Part shown: positions 21,633-29,508 of the stretch, one piece after another | Layout of the letters: each line of letters begins with the position of its first letter | Numbering within the stretch: position 1 is the first letter of the stretch | Assembly (NCBI GenBank): GCA_910589635.1 | Contig: CAJUTD010000003.1 | Span: 84,283 to 114,395, forward strand | Length of the DNA stretch: 30,113 bases | Direction of reading: 5' to 3' | Source of the DNA: an uncultured Lachnospiraceae bacterium | GTDB taxonomy: Bacteria; Bacillota; Clostridia; Lachnospirales; Lachnospiraceae | Translations under genes and position numbers: made by a program | Notes under the pieces: model-generated | Told to the model about the DNA's origin: nothing | Seen by the model: the letters and a program-made list of their open reading frames with translations, nothing else | Database searches by the model: none

Positions 21633-22829
21633 ATGTTGCAGGGAAAGACTGTGCTGCTCGGCGTATCCGGGGGCATTGCGGCGTATAAGATGGCAAATGT
21701 CGCGCGCATGTTAAAAAAGCTGCATTGTCGGGTACATGTGATAATGACAGAAAATGCCACCAATTTTATCACGCCGATCACGTTTGAGACCCTCACCGGC
21801 AATAAGTGCCTGATTGATACGTTTGATCGCAATTTTGAGTTTTCCGTGGAGCATGTAGCGTTGGCGAAGCAGGCAGATTTAGTATTGGTTGCGCCTGCCA
21901 CGGCAAATATCATCGGCAAGATTGCCGGAGGCATTGCGGACGACATGCTGAGTACGACGGTGATGGCCTGCACATGTAAAATTTTACTTGCACCGGCGAT
22001 GAATCATAACATGCTGCATAATCCGATTGTACAGGACAACTTGCAGAAATTAGAAAAGTTTGGGTATTTGATAATTCCTCCCGACCACGGCATGTTGGCA
22101 AACGGAGATTTAGGGGACGGCAAGCTGCCGGCGGAGGAAACGCTGGTGGAGTATGTTAAGCGGGAACTTGCGCATGAGAAAGATTTACAGGGGAAGAAAA
22201 TTCTCGTGACCGCCGGGGCGACACAGGAGGCAATTGACCCGGTGCGCTATATCACCAACCATTCTACCGGGAAGATGGGGTATGCACTGGCAAGACAGGC
22301 GGCGATGCGGGGGGCGCAGGTGACTTTGGTGACGGGCGTTACATCTTTAGAACCGCCAATGTTTACGGAAGTGGTAAATATAACCACTGCCAAGGAAATG
22401 TACCGGGAAGTTATGTCGCGCGCCGGCGCTGCCGATATTATTATCAAAGCAGCGGCGGTGGCAGATTACCGTCCAGCCGAAGCGGCCAAGGATAAAATTA
22501 AGAAATCAGGGGAGGAAGCCGTCATTGCCTTGGAGCGCACCAAAGATATTTTGGGAGAACTGGGGGAAAGGAAACAAAAGGGTGAGTTATCGGCATTCTT
22601 ATGTGGATTTTCCATGGAAACCCGGGATTTGGAGGAGAATTCAAAGGCGAAGCTGAAGAAGAAACATCTTGATATGGTGGCGGCAAACAACCTCAAAGTG
22701 GAAGGCGCAGGATTTGGCACCGACACGAACGTAATCACTTTGATTACGAAATCCCAGGTCAGGTATTTGAAAAAGATGAGCAAGGAGGAGGCGGCAGATA
22801 AGATTTTAGATGCGATTATAAACGAATAG
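21633..22829 (+). CDS. coaBC: bifunctional phosphopantothenoylcysteine decarboxylase/phosphopantothenate-cysteine ligase
   Basis: The 398-residue enzyme has two parts. Residues about 1-185 form the flavin-dependent CoaC domain (VLLGVSGGIAAYKMANVARML, catalytic His in FSVEHVALAKQ, PATANIIGKIAGGIADDMLST, PAMNHNM). Residues about 190-398 form the CoaB ligase (KILVTAGATQEAIDPVRYITNHSTGKMGYALA, AADIIIKAAAVADYRP, the dimer-loop K in KDKIKK, and the ANNL segment). Together they convert 4'-phosphopantothenate plus cysteine to 4'-phosphopantetheine. In the substrate clamp (LANGDLGDGKLP) the Cys found in E. coli-type enzymes is Asn. I prefer ATG 21633, with AAAGGA upstream, over a frame start at 21588 inside panD. 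Pantothenate kinase is not in the window. Confidence 0.94.
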   Translation: MLQGKTVLLGVSGGIAAYKMANVARMLKKLHCRVHVIMTENATNFITPITFETLTGNKCLIDTFDRNFEFSVEHVALAKQADLVLVAPATANIIGKIAGGIADDMLSTTVMACTCKILLAPAMNHNMLHNPIVQDNLQKLEKFGYLIIPPDHGMLANGDLGDGKLPAEETLVEYVKRELAHEKDLQGKKILVTAGATQEAIDPVRYITNHSTGKMGYALARQAAMRGAQVTLVTGVTSLEPPMFTEVVNITTAKEMYREVMSRAGAADIIIKAAAVADYRPAEAAKDKIKKSGEEAVIALERTKDILGELGERKQKGELSAFLCGFSMETRDLEENSKAKLKKKHLDMVAANNLKVEGAGFGTDTNVITLITKSQVRYLKKMSKEEAADKILDAIINE

Positions 22830-22839
22830 GAGGTTTTTT

Positions 22840-25800
22840 ATGAGGAAAAGCAAGAAGTTGGGGAGTTATGTAGCGGCGTGTTTACTAAACGTTCTGATAT
22901 TATGGGGGTGCTTGTCGGCGCCGGCATCTGCTTCGGAAGTTTCCATATCAGCAGAGACGGATTTATCATTAGGAACCAACGCCTTGCTGGTGGACAACAA
23001 CAGGGGCCAAAAGGCGATACATATCAATACGAGCTGGGTTGATACAAAGACCGTGGATGCCCTTGAGGTATCAGCCTCTTTTGAAAATCCTAGTTGTTTT
23101 CAGAAAACAGAATTTACGTTATATATGGATGTTTACCGCCTGGAAAATGGGGGCAATGCCGGCAAGGAAAGTAAGGTGGCGTTTTCTGTGGGCAACAGCA
23201 GCGATTATTTTAACCTCCGGCTAGTAGGCAAGGGCTCGCTGACTGGAAGTAAAATCTCTGGTTCTGCGGATTTCACGGAAAATCCTACCAGGGACAGGGC
23301 ATTTTCTTCGATTGCCCTTTCTTACAAAGAGGATAACGCTTCCGGCAAGGTGACGGTGTACATTGATGGCAAAAAAGTGCTCAGTCAGGCAGATGTGGGC
23401 TTTAAACTGAGTCAAACTACAGATATTAAGGCCAATCTCGGCAGCGGCAGGGGTACCGGATTCATGGTGGAGGGCGTGTATGATAATATCCGTTTGGCAG
23501 ACACCGCCATTTCCGGTGACGGTTTGGAAAATGTGAGCCGTTATCATCCCTATGCATCATTTTCTGGTGTCAGAGACAGTTACGGAGGAACGCTGGGAAA
23601 TGATGTCAAAGTGGCTGAATGGTTGGATACGAACGGCAATCATATACAGGCGCATGGCGGCCAGGTACAGTGGCTGAACACTTTGGATTTGGATGAGGAC
23701 GGCGTCCCGGAAGGCGGTTGGATTTGGTATGGTGAGGATAAGACGCGCAATGGCAAGCCGATTGACGGCATCCATTGCTACACTTCCCCGGACTTATTTA
23801 ACTGGACAGATCGCGGAATGGCGCTTTGCACGCATGACATGTTGCCGGATAGGCTGAATGCGGCGGGCGATGGCATTGAGCAGGACAGTGAAGGCCTTGC
23901 AAAGCTTAAATCCTGGGCGGGTATGGCAGCCCCCACTGCGGATGTAACAGCAGAACAGATTGCCATGGCAAAGAGTTTTCTTGCAGCATATAAGACGGAC
24001 AGCGGTTATGATGAGGAGAATCTGGCAAAAGCATATAAATATCTCTATTCTGGCTATTGTATCGCCGAGCGTCCGAAGATGCTCTACAATGAAACGACGA
24101 AGAAATATGTGCTCGTATACCATGCAGATGGGCCGTCAGACGCAAATATTCTCAAATATTTGAAAGATAACAGCCAATTTCCCAGCCGCTATACGCGTGC
24201 CAGCATGGGATTTGCTGTGTCAGATACGCCTTATGGGCCGTTTAAGCTGGTGAATGTTCAGCGTATGAATTATAAGGCTGGTGGGAATTATGACAGCAAT
24301 CAGGGCATGGCGCGCGACATGAATGTCTTTTTGGATGATACGGACATCAATCAGGACGGCGTCAAAGATGCATATGCTATTTATTCCAGCGAATCTAACA
24401 AATATATGTATGTTTCGCTGTTAAATAGCGATTATACGGCGCCCATCACGCAGGAAACGACAGATACCATGCAGCTTGCGGATGGGACAACAATCAAGAC
24501 TTTTGCCGATCGGGTGCTGGGAACGGCCACTGATCGGGAAGCGCCGGCTGTTTTTAAATACCGTGGCTATTACTACATGATTACCTCCGGCACCAGTGGA
24601 TGGAGAGCAAATGCGGCTACCTATTACCGCGCCAAAAGTATTTATGGTCCTTGGAAGGCGATGGGTGATCCCTGCGAGGGTACGTCAGGCAGTACATTTG
24701 TCTCACAACCTACGGCTGTGATTCCGGTAGATGCTGCTCGCGGCAAATTTATTTATATGGGTGACCGTTGGAGTTACACCATTACGGATGATAAGGGCAA
24801 TACAGATTCGGCGCATTGGGATTCCAGTTATGTTTGGCTTCCTATTGACGTCGGCGAAGATGGGGCGATAACGGTACGCAATGTTTCAGACTGGAATATG
24901 TCAGCGTTGGATAAGCCGACCGTCAATACTAAGCTGCCGGCCTTGATCCAATCGGCAGGCGATTTGCCTTCCAGAATCAATGTGACGACAGATGCAGGGA
25001 CTTTTGATACAGATGTCGTGTGGAATCATTTTGCGGACGGCAATTTTTCCGTGAAAACCATAACAGGCAGGCTAACGGGCCTTAATAATCGTGAAGTTCG
25101 TGTGAGGGCGGCGGTTGCGCCTGCGAATATGATCTATTTTGTCGATGCAGGGACGGAAGGCGGAAGCGGCGGCATGTTCTATCAAATGGCAAAGGACGGC
25201 GGTAATCTCCGTAACAGTGGTACAGCAGACCAGCCTTACAGCAAAGAGAAGAAATGGGGATATGTCGGCGTCAATACAACGCAGCGTACTCTGGACAGTG
25301 AAGATATCTATGAACGTTTACGGTATGTCAACGACAGCGGGGATCGCACACTTACATACAGGTTTGACGGTTTAGAGGGCGGAGAGTATTCTGTGTATCT
25401 TGGATTTTACGACCCGTCAGGCTGGTATAAGGAAGGCCAGCGTGTGGCGATGGTTACGCTGCGGCAAAATGACAAGGTTATTAAGAGCGGTGAAACAGTC
25501 TGCGGCGGTAAAGGCAGCGGACAGATTACAGAATATTCCGACCTTACGCTGGCGGATACAGGTGATTTGCAGATAACGCTTACTCCTAAAAACACGGGAG
25601 AAGGCTCAGATATGCAGATTAGCTGGATTGCCATTGTGGATAATACGAAGCGCGGGGGAGATGAGCCCACGCAGCCGGGGCCAAACCAACCGACGCAGCC
25701 GGTGAAGAAGGTAGATATTGCGAAAGCGGTCAAGGTAACGTTAAGCCAGAGTTCCTACACATACAGCGGCGGTAAAAAGAAGCCTGTGGCTACTGTTAAG

Positions 25801-26238
25801 GTCGGCTCCAAGAAGCTGAAAAAAGACCGTGATTATACTTTATCCTATAAGAATAATGTGAACGTTGGGACGGCGTCTGTGGTAATAACCGGCAAGGGAA
25901 ATTATACCGGCAAAATCACAAAGAAGTTTACCATCAATCCCAAGGGTACTTCCCTCTCAGGGAAAATCAAGGCGCAGCGCAAGGGCTTTCTTGTAAAATG
26001 GAAGAAGCAGACCAAGAATACGACCGGTTATCAGGTTCAGTATTCTACGAGCCGTAAGTTTACGAAGAAAACCACAGCTATTAAAACGGTAAAGAAAAAG
26101 ACTGTCACGAAGCTAAATGTTAAGAAGTTAAAGGCGAAAAAGAAATACTACGTGAGGGTCAGAACGTATCATACGGTGAAGGGTAAGAAGTATTATTCGG
26201 GATGGTCGAAATATAAAAATGTGAGTACGAAAAAGTAA
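22840..26238 (+). CDS. large secreted GH43-type glycoside hydrolase with accessory modules
   Basis: The 1132-residue protein has a signal peptide (about 1-31, ending ASASE) and an N-terminal jelly-roll, LamG-like domain (about 40-225). The five-bladed GH43-type catalytic region follows (about 233-680), with HGGQVQWLN, GWIWYGEDKTRNG, YTSPDLFNWTDRG, ERPKMLYNETTKKYVLVYH, ARDMNVFLDD, DREAPAVFKYRGYYYMITSG and SYVWLPIDVG. This pattern is closest to exo-1,3-beta-galactanase-like members. An Ig-like Big_4-type domain (about 690-758), a malectin-like carbohydrate-binding domain (about 762-935), a Pro/Thr/Gln linker, an MBG-like domain (about 961-1035) and an Fn3 domain (about 1040-1130, Lys-rich) follow. 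There is no LPXTG anchor. It starts 10 bases after coaBC behind AGGAGG. It probably attacks galactan-type side chains of plant or mucin glycans outside the cell. Confidence 0.85.
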   Translation: MRKSKKLGSYVAACLLNVLILWGCLSAPASASEVSISAETDLSLGTNALLVDNNRGQKAIHINTSWVDTKTVDALEVSASFENPSCFQKTEFTLYMDVYRLENGGNAGKESKVAFSVGNSSDYFNLRLVGKGSLTGSKISGSADFTENPTRDRAFSSIALSYKEDNASGKVTVYIDGKKVLSQADVGFKLSQTTDIKANLGSGRGTGFMVEGVYDNIRLADTAISGDGLENVSRYHPYASFSGVRDSYGGTLGNDVKVAEWLDTNGNHIQAHGGQVQWLNTLDLDEDGVPEGGWIWYGEDKTRNGKPIDGIHCYTSPDLFNWTDRGMALCTHDMLPDRLNAAGDGIEQDSEGLAKLKSWAGMAAPTADVTAEQIAMAKSFLAAYKTDSGYDEENLAKAYKYLYSGYCIAERPKMLYNETTKKYVLVYHADGPSDANILKYLKDNSQFPSRYTRASMGFAVSDTPYGPFKLVNVQRMNYKAGGNYDSNQGMARDMNVFLDDTDINQDGVKDAYAIYSSESNKYMYVSLLNSDYTAPITQETTDTMQLADGTTIKTFADRVLGTATDREAPAVFKYRGYYYMITSGTSGWRANAATYYRAKSIYGPWKAMGDPCEGTSGSTFVSQPTAVIPVDAARGKFIYMGDRWSYTITDDKGNTDSAHWDSSYVWLPIDVGEDGAITVRNVSDWNMSALDKPTVNTKLPALIQSAGDLPSRINVTTDAGTFDTDVVWNHFADGNFSVKTITGRLTGLNNREVRVRAAVAPANMIYFVDAGTEGGSGGMFYQMAKDGGNLRNSGTADQPYSKEKKWGYVGVNTTQRTLDSEDIYERLRYVNDSGDRTLTYRFDGLEGGEYSVYLGFYDPSGWYKEGQRVAMVTLRQNDKVIKSGETVCGGKGSGQITEYSDLTLADTGDLQITLTPKNTGEGSDMQISWIAIVDNTKRGGDEPTQPGPNQPTQPVKKVDIAKAVKVTLSQSSYTYSGGKKKPVATVKVGSKKLKKDRDYTLSYKNNVNVGTASVVITGKGNYTGKITKKFTINPKGTSLSGKIKAQRKGFLVKWKKQTKNTTGYQVQYSTSRKFTKKTTAIKTVKKKTVTKLNVKKLKAKKKYYVRVRTYHTVKGKKYYSGWSKYKNVSTKK

Positions 26239-26267
26239 TTGTACTTTTGGCAGTTTGACAGTATAAT
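26239..26267 (+). promoter_or_regulatory. SigA-type promoter of the methyltransferase operon
   Basis: TTGTAC (26239-26244) starts right after the hydrolase stop. A 17-bp spacer leads to a perfect TATAAT (26262-26267), about 50 bases before the ATG at 26318. Confidence 0.7.
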
Positions 26268-26317
26268 ATAAGAAAAGGCAGGTATTTGTGGAGTTTTATG
26301 AATGGGAGGTCAGGCTT

Positions 26318-26758
26318 ATGGGAAAAGATACGCGTCTTGTAAACATCTACATTAAAATTCATAATAAACGCACATTAACCATGGATGATTTAAAGTATCT
26401 GTCGAAATATGACCCGGAATGTTTTGAGAAGACCTGCAAGAACATCGTGTACAAGATACCGGAGGCGGAAGAAATCTTGCAACCTAAGAAGACGCCGGAA
26501 GGTGCGGCGTTAATTCCAGTTCCTTTGGTGCCGCTCATGGAGAAGCCGCAGGCGGATAGGCAGAAGATTGAAGCTGTCCTTGACAATCTGGGGAAGATGG
26601 AAGTGGAGGAGCTTCCCATCCAGGATGTGGATTCAGATACTGTCAAGGAGCTGTTGGGGAGCCTATATATGGAGCTGTTGTTCCCGCATAATGACCGGGA
26701 GCGGTTTTTCAGTATGGAAGAGAGCGAGAATGTGTCGGTGTTCAATAAGAAGGTGTGA
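26318..26758 (+). CDS. small protein of unknown function paired with the methyltransferase
   Basis: The 146-residue acidic protein has no signal peptide or membrane segment. The N-terminal part (LVNIYIKIHNKRTLTMDDLKYLSKYDPECFEKTCKNIVYKI) is a helical, basic-then-acidic region. A Pro-rich middle (PLVPLMEKPQ) follows, and a helical C-terminal part ends at NVSVFNKKV. I recognise no family. GGGAGGT upstream supports ATG 26318 over a GTG at 26288. It is the first gene of a two-gene unit with the DNA methyltransferase 8 bases downstream, so a partner or control role is plausible, but nothing in the sequence shows a mechanism. Restriction nuclease motifs (PD...ExK) are not apparent. Confidence 0.7.
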   Translation: MGKDTRLVNIYIKIHNKRTLTMDDLKYLSKYDPECFEKTCKNIVYKIPEAEEILQPKKTPEGAALIPVPLVPLMEKPQADRQKIEAVLDNLGKMEVEELPIQDVDSDTVKELLGSLYMELLFPHNDRERFFSMEESENVSVFNKKV

Positions 26759-26766
26759 GGGTTAAA

Positions 26767-28845
26767 ATGTCTGCTACTGATGCAGGAAATTATATTACGC
26801 TCAGAGGTTTGTGCGAGTACATTTCTGTCTCGCCAGCCACTGGGCGTAATTGGTTAAAGATGGGCAAGATAACGCCCCAAATAGAAAAAAACGGTGCGCC
26901 GCTATTTACGCAGGAATATGTCAGCCGGTTAAAGAAGGATTTGTTGACAGGGAAAAGTACATTATTAAAAAGCCGGCGCAATAAGAAATATGTTACAGGC
27001 AGCAGTATCTATGAATCATATATCACTGCTGCCTCTGCTAATATACCGAAGGTGCAACAGCTTATGGAGATGGTTTGCAGCCAGGGAATTATCTTCGATG
27101 AAATGGAACTGCGCGCTTTACTTGCAGAGTGTGCCTTGCAGCTGATTCTTCAGCGAGAGGGTATTTCTGCGCCTGCGGAAAGCAAGAAAAGTATGGCAGA
27201 ACAGGGGAAAACCATTTTTTTGGAGGAACTTTCTGTTCCTGCTGGGGTAAATGTGCTGTCTTATTATTTAAAAGAATCATTTCCGCTCAATGGTTATGAA
27301 TTTCTAATAGATGATTTAATTCTGGATAAGCAGGCGGTTTTATCTTGTCTGGAAAAATATCCTCAATGGTTTATGGCGGAATACCGCTATGAGGAAGCGG
27401 AGGACATCTTGGGCCTGTTGTATATTTCCTGCAAGAATATTGGAAACAGGAAGGCGGCAGGAGCCTATTATACACCCACATTTGTTGTGAAAAAATTAAT
27501 TACTGAGTTGTTTGAGGCGAATGATGCAAAAGGAAAAAAGGTGCTTGACCCATGCTGCGGGACCGGTAATTTTTTGTTGCAATTGCCTGGGGAAGTGACA
27601 CTGGAGAACATTTATGGAGGCGACATTGATAATATCAGCGTGTGTATTGCCAGGATAAATTTGGCCTTGAAATTTCGCTCTCCCAGACGGGAGCTGCTTT
27701 ACGGGCATATTTGTGTAAACGATTATTTGTCTGTGGAGATGGCGGTGCATTTTGATTATATTATTGGTAATCCTCCTTGGGGGTATCAATTTACAGAGGA
27801 CGAAAAGAAGCGCTTGCGGGACAAGTATGCCTGTGCTCGTGGGAAGAACATAGAATCTTATGATGTATTTACTGAGCAGGCGATCTCTAACCTGAAATGT
27901 GGAGGGATCATGTCTTTTGTATTGCCGGAATCTATCTTAAATGTCAAAGCCCATATGCCAATCCGTGAATTTTTAATGAAGCGAAGTTCCATTCAATATC
28001 TGGAATATTTAGGGGAGGTATTCGATGGGGTTCAGTGTCCCAGCATTATCCTGCAAGTGTTATACGACAGCCGGCCCATGCGCTGTGCGGGCATGAAAGT
28101 CAGGGATGGGGAGCACAGTTACACGATTACCGGGGAGCGCAGAATTTGCAGGGAGTATTTTAACTTTACGGCTACAGATGAAGAGTATGGGATTTTACAG
28201 AAGATTGGGCAAGTTCCCCATAAGGTGACGCTTGCCGGCAGAGCCAAATTTGCTCTGGGGATTGTTACGGGGAATAATAAGAAATTCATTACGGATGAGA
28301 AATTAAATGGAAATGAAGTGATTTTAAAAGGGTCGGATATACAGAAGTTCCGTTTTACGGAGGGAAAAAGATTTATCGCTTACAGGCCGGAACTGTTTCA
28401 GCAGACGGCGCCTACCGAATATTACCGGGCGCCGCGGAAATTACTCTATCGATTTATCAGCAATCAACTGGTATTTGCCTATGACGACAGGCAGACGTTG
28501 TCTTTAAATAGCTGTAATGTGGTGATTCCTGAGATAGAAGGCCTGGAAATGAAATATGTCCTCGCCGTGCTCAATTCCAGGGTGGCACAATTTTATTTTG
28601 AGAAGAGTTTTCAGTCGGTGAAAGTTCTGCGCTCGCATATTGAACAGATTCCGATTCCGGCAATTGACAGGGCAGGGCAGGAGGGAATAATACGGCTTAC
28701 AGACAAGCTCATTGCTCCTGCCGCAGCTGATGACATAACAAAGAACTATGAAATTTTGGACGCTGCGATAGCGCAAATTTTTGGGCTTTCTCAAGAGGAA
28801 TATCAGGTCGTTAAGGAGAGCGTTGGCGCGTGCAGTTTTTTGTAA
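26767..28845 (+). CDS. N6-adenine DNA methyltransferase (Eco57I/TaqI-like) with N-terminal HTH
   Basis: The 692-residue protein begins with a MerR/excisionase-like HTH (about 6-60, YITLRGLCEYISVSPATGRNWLKMGKI). A helical region precedes the AdoMet-dependent domain. Motif X is at AGAYYTPTFVVKKLI, motif I is VLDPCCGTGNFLL (about 258-270), and motif IV is NPPW in FDYIIGNPPWGYQF (about 334), the signature of N6-adenine or N4-cytosine methylation. The C-terminal third (about 490-660, VLAVLNSRVAQFYFEKSFQSVKVLRSHIEQIPIP) resembles TaqI-type target recognition domains. No nuclease domain is seen, so it is probably an orphan enzyme. GAGGG before ATG 26767 favours that start over GTG 26755. A terminator follows. 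Confidence 0.88.
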   Translation: MSATDAGNYITLRGLCEYISVSPATGRNWLKMGKITPQIEKNGAPLFTQEYVSRLKKDLLTGKSTLLKSRRNKKYVTGSSIYESYITAASANIPKVQQLMEMVCSQGIIFDEMELRALLAECALQLILQREGISAPAESKKSMAEQGKTIFLEELSVPAGVNVLSYYLKESFPLNGYEFLIDDLILDKQAVLSCLEKYPQWFMAEYRYEEAEDILGLLYISCKNIGNRKAAGAYYTPTFVVKKLITELFEANDAKGKKVLDPCCGTGNFLLQLPGEVTLENIYGGDIDNISVCIARINLALKFRSPRRELLYGHICVNDYLSVEMAVHFDYIIGNPPWGYQFTEDEKKRLRDKYACARGKNIESYDVFTEQAISNLKCGGIMSFVLPESILNVKAHMPIREFLMKRSSIQYLEYLGEVFDGVQCPSIILQVLYDSRPMRCAGMKVRDGEHSYTITGERRICREYFNFTATDEEYGILQKIGQVPHKVTLAGRAKFALGIVTGNNKKFITDEKLNGNEVILKGSDIQKFRFTEGKRFIAYRPELFQQTAPTEYYRAPRKLLYRFISNQLVFAYDDRQTLSLNSCNVVIPEIEGLEMKYVLAVLNSRVAQFYFEKSFQSVKVLRSHIEQIPIPAIDRAGQEGIIRLTDKLIAPAAADDITKNYEILDAAIAQIFGLSQEEYQVVKESVGACSFL

Positions 28846-28862
28846 TTAAAACATTGGGCGTA

Positions 28863-28891
28863 GGGAGATTGAGTGTCTCCCTTATTTTTTA
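28863..28891 (+). terminator. terminator of the methyltransferase operon
   Basis: GGGAGA (28863-28868) pairs with TCTCCC (28876-28881) around a 7-base loop, followed by TTATTTTTTA. The stem is short but GC-rich and sits 18 bases after the stop. Confidence 0.7.
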
Positions 28892-28909
28892 TAGAAAATT
28901 TCATTTGGC

Positions 28910-28939
28910 TGGACATAATCTTAACAGCAATCGTATTAT
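28910..28939 (+). promoter_or_regulatory. probable promoter of the ECF sigma operon
   Basis: TGGACA (28910-28915), an 18-bp spacer and TATTAT (28934-28939) fit a SigA promoter with one mismatch in each box. The start would fall near 28946, leaving a leader of about 14 nt that is almost all ribosome binding site (AAGGAGGT). Confidence 0.45.
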
Positions 28940-28959
28940 CAGTGAAAGGAGGTAAAAAA

Positions 28960-29508
28960 ATGAAGCGTACGCAGCAAGAAGTATTGGATTTGTATGAGAA
29001 GTATTACGAAATGGTTTGGCGAATTTGTTTGGTACGTTTTGGAAATACCCACGATGCATACGATGCGGCCCAGGAAACATTTGTCCGTCTGATGAGTGAT
29101 ACGAAATCCTTTCATAATGAGGAACATGAGAAGGCATGGCTGATTCGCACGGCAATTAATTATTGTAAAGACGTCATGAAGAGCAGCCACTGGAAGCGTG
29201 AGATTGGCCTGGATGGAGGAAAGCCGCCGGAAGCCGGAGTTGTGCCGAATGAATATTCTGAGGTGTACGAGGCGATGATGGAGCTGCCGGAAAAATACCG
29301 GGTTATTCTATATCTGCATTATTATGAGGGATATTCCCAGAAAGAAATTGCAAGGATGATGAAGACAAATGCGTCTACTTTGCGTTCCAGGTTTGCCAAA
29401 GCTAAGGAGTTGATGAAGGTGTATTTGGAGGAAGAAATGCCAAAAGAGCAAGGTAAATGTGAGGTTTTGCAAAAATGTTTTCCCGATGAGAAAGGAGCGG
29501 TTTTATGA
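28960..29508 (+). CDS. ECF-type RNA polymerase sigma factor
   Basis: The 182-residue protein has the two-domain ECF layout. Region 2 is at about residues 10-75 (YYEMVWRICLVRFGNTHDAYDAAQETFVRLM, then HEKAWLIRTAINYCKDVMKS). A short linker leads to region 4 (about 108-155, MELPEKYRVILYLHYYEGYSQKEIARMMKTNASTLRSRFAKAKELMK). These bind core polymerase and the -10 and -35 boxes. AAAGGAGGT directly before ATG 28960 rules out the longer frame beginning at 28873. The stop overlaps the ATG of the next gene (ATGA), the usual arrangement for a sigma factor and its membrane anti-sigma factor, which would hold it inactive until an envelope signal arrives. Confidence 0.92.
   Translation: MKRTQQEVLDLYEKYYEMVWRICLVRFGNTHDAYDAAQETFVRLMSDTKSFHNEEHEKAWLIRTAINYCKDVMKSSHWKREIGLDGGKPPEAGVVPNEYSEVYEAMMELPEKYRVILYLHYYEGYSQKEIARMMKTNASTLRSRFAKAKELMKVYLEEEMPKEQGKCEVLQKCFPDEKGAVL

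Noticed and set aside
21344..21973. 209-codon minus-strand frame across panD and coaBC
   Set aside because: Both plus-strand genes are certain, and the frame has no start signals.
28911..28935. ECF-type autoregulatory promoter (GGAC...CGTA)
   Set aside because: The match to ECF consensus boxes is poor and the cognate consensus is unknown. The SigA-like boxes at the same place fit better.
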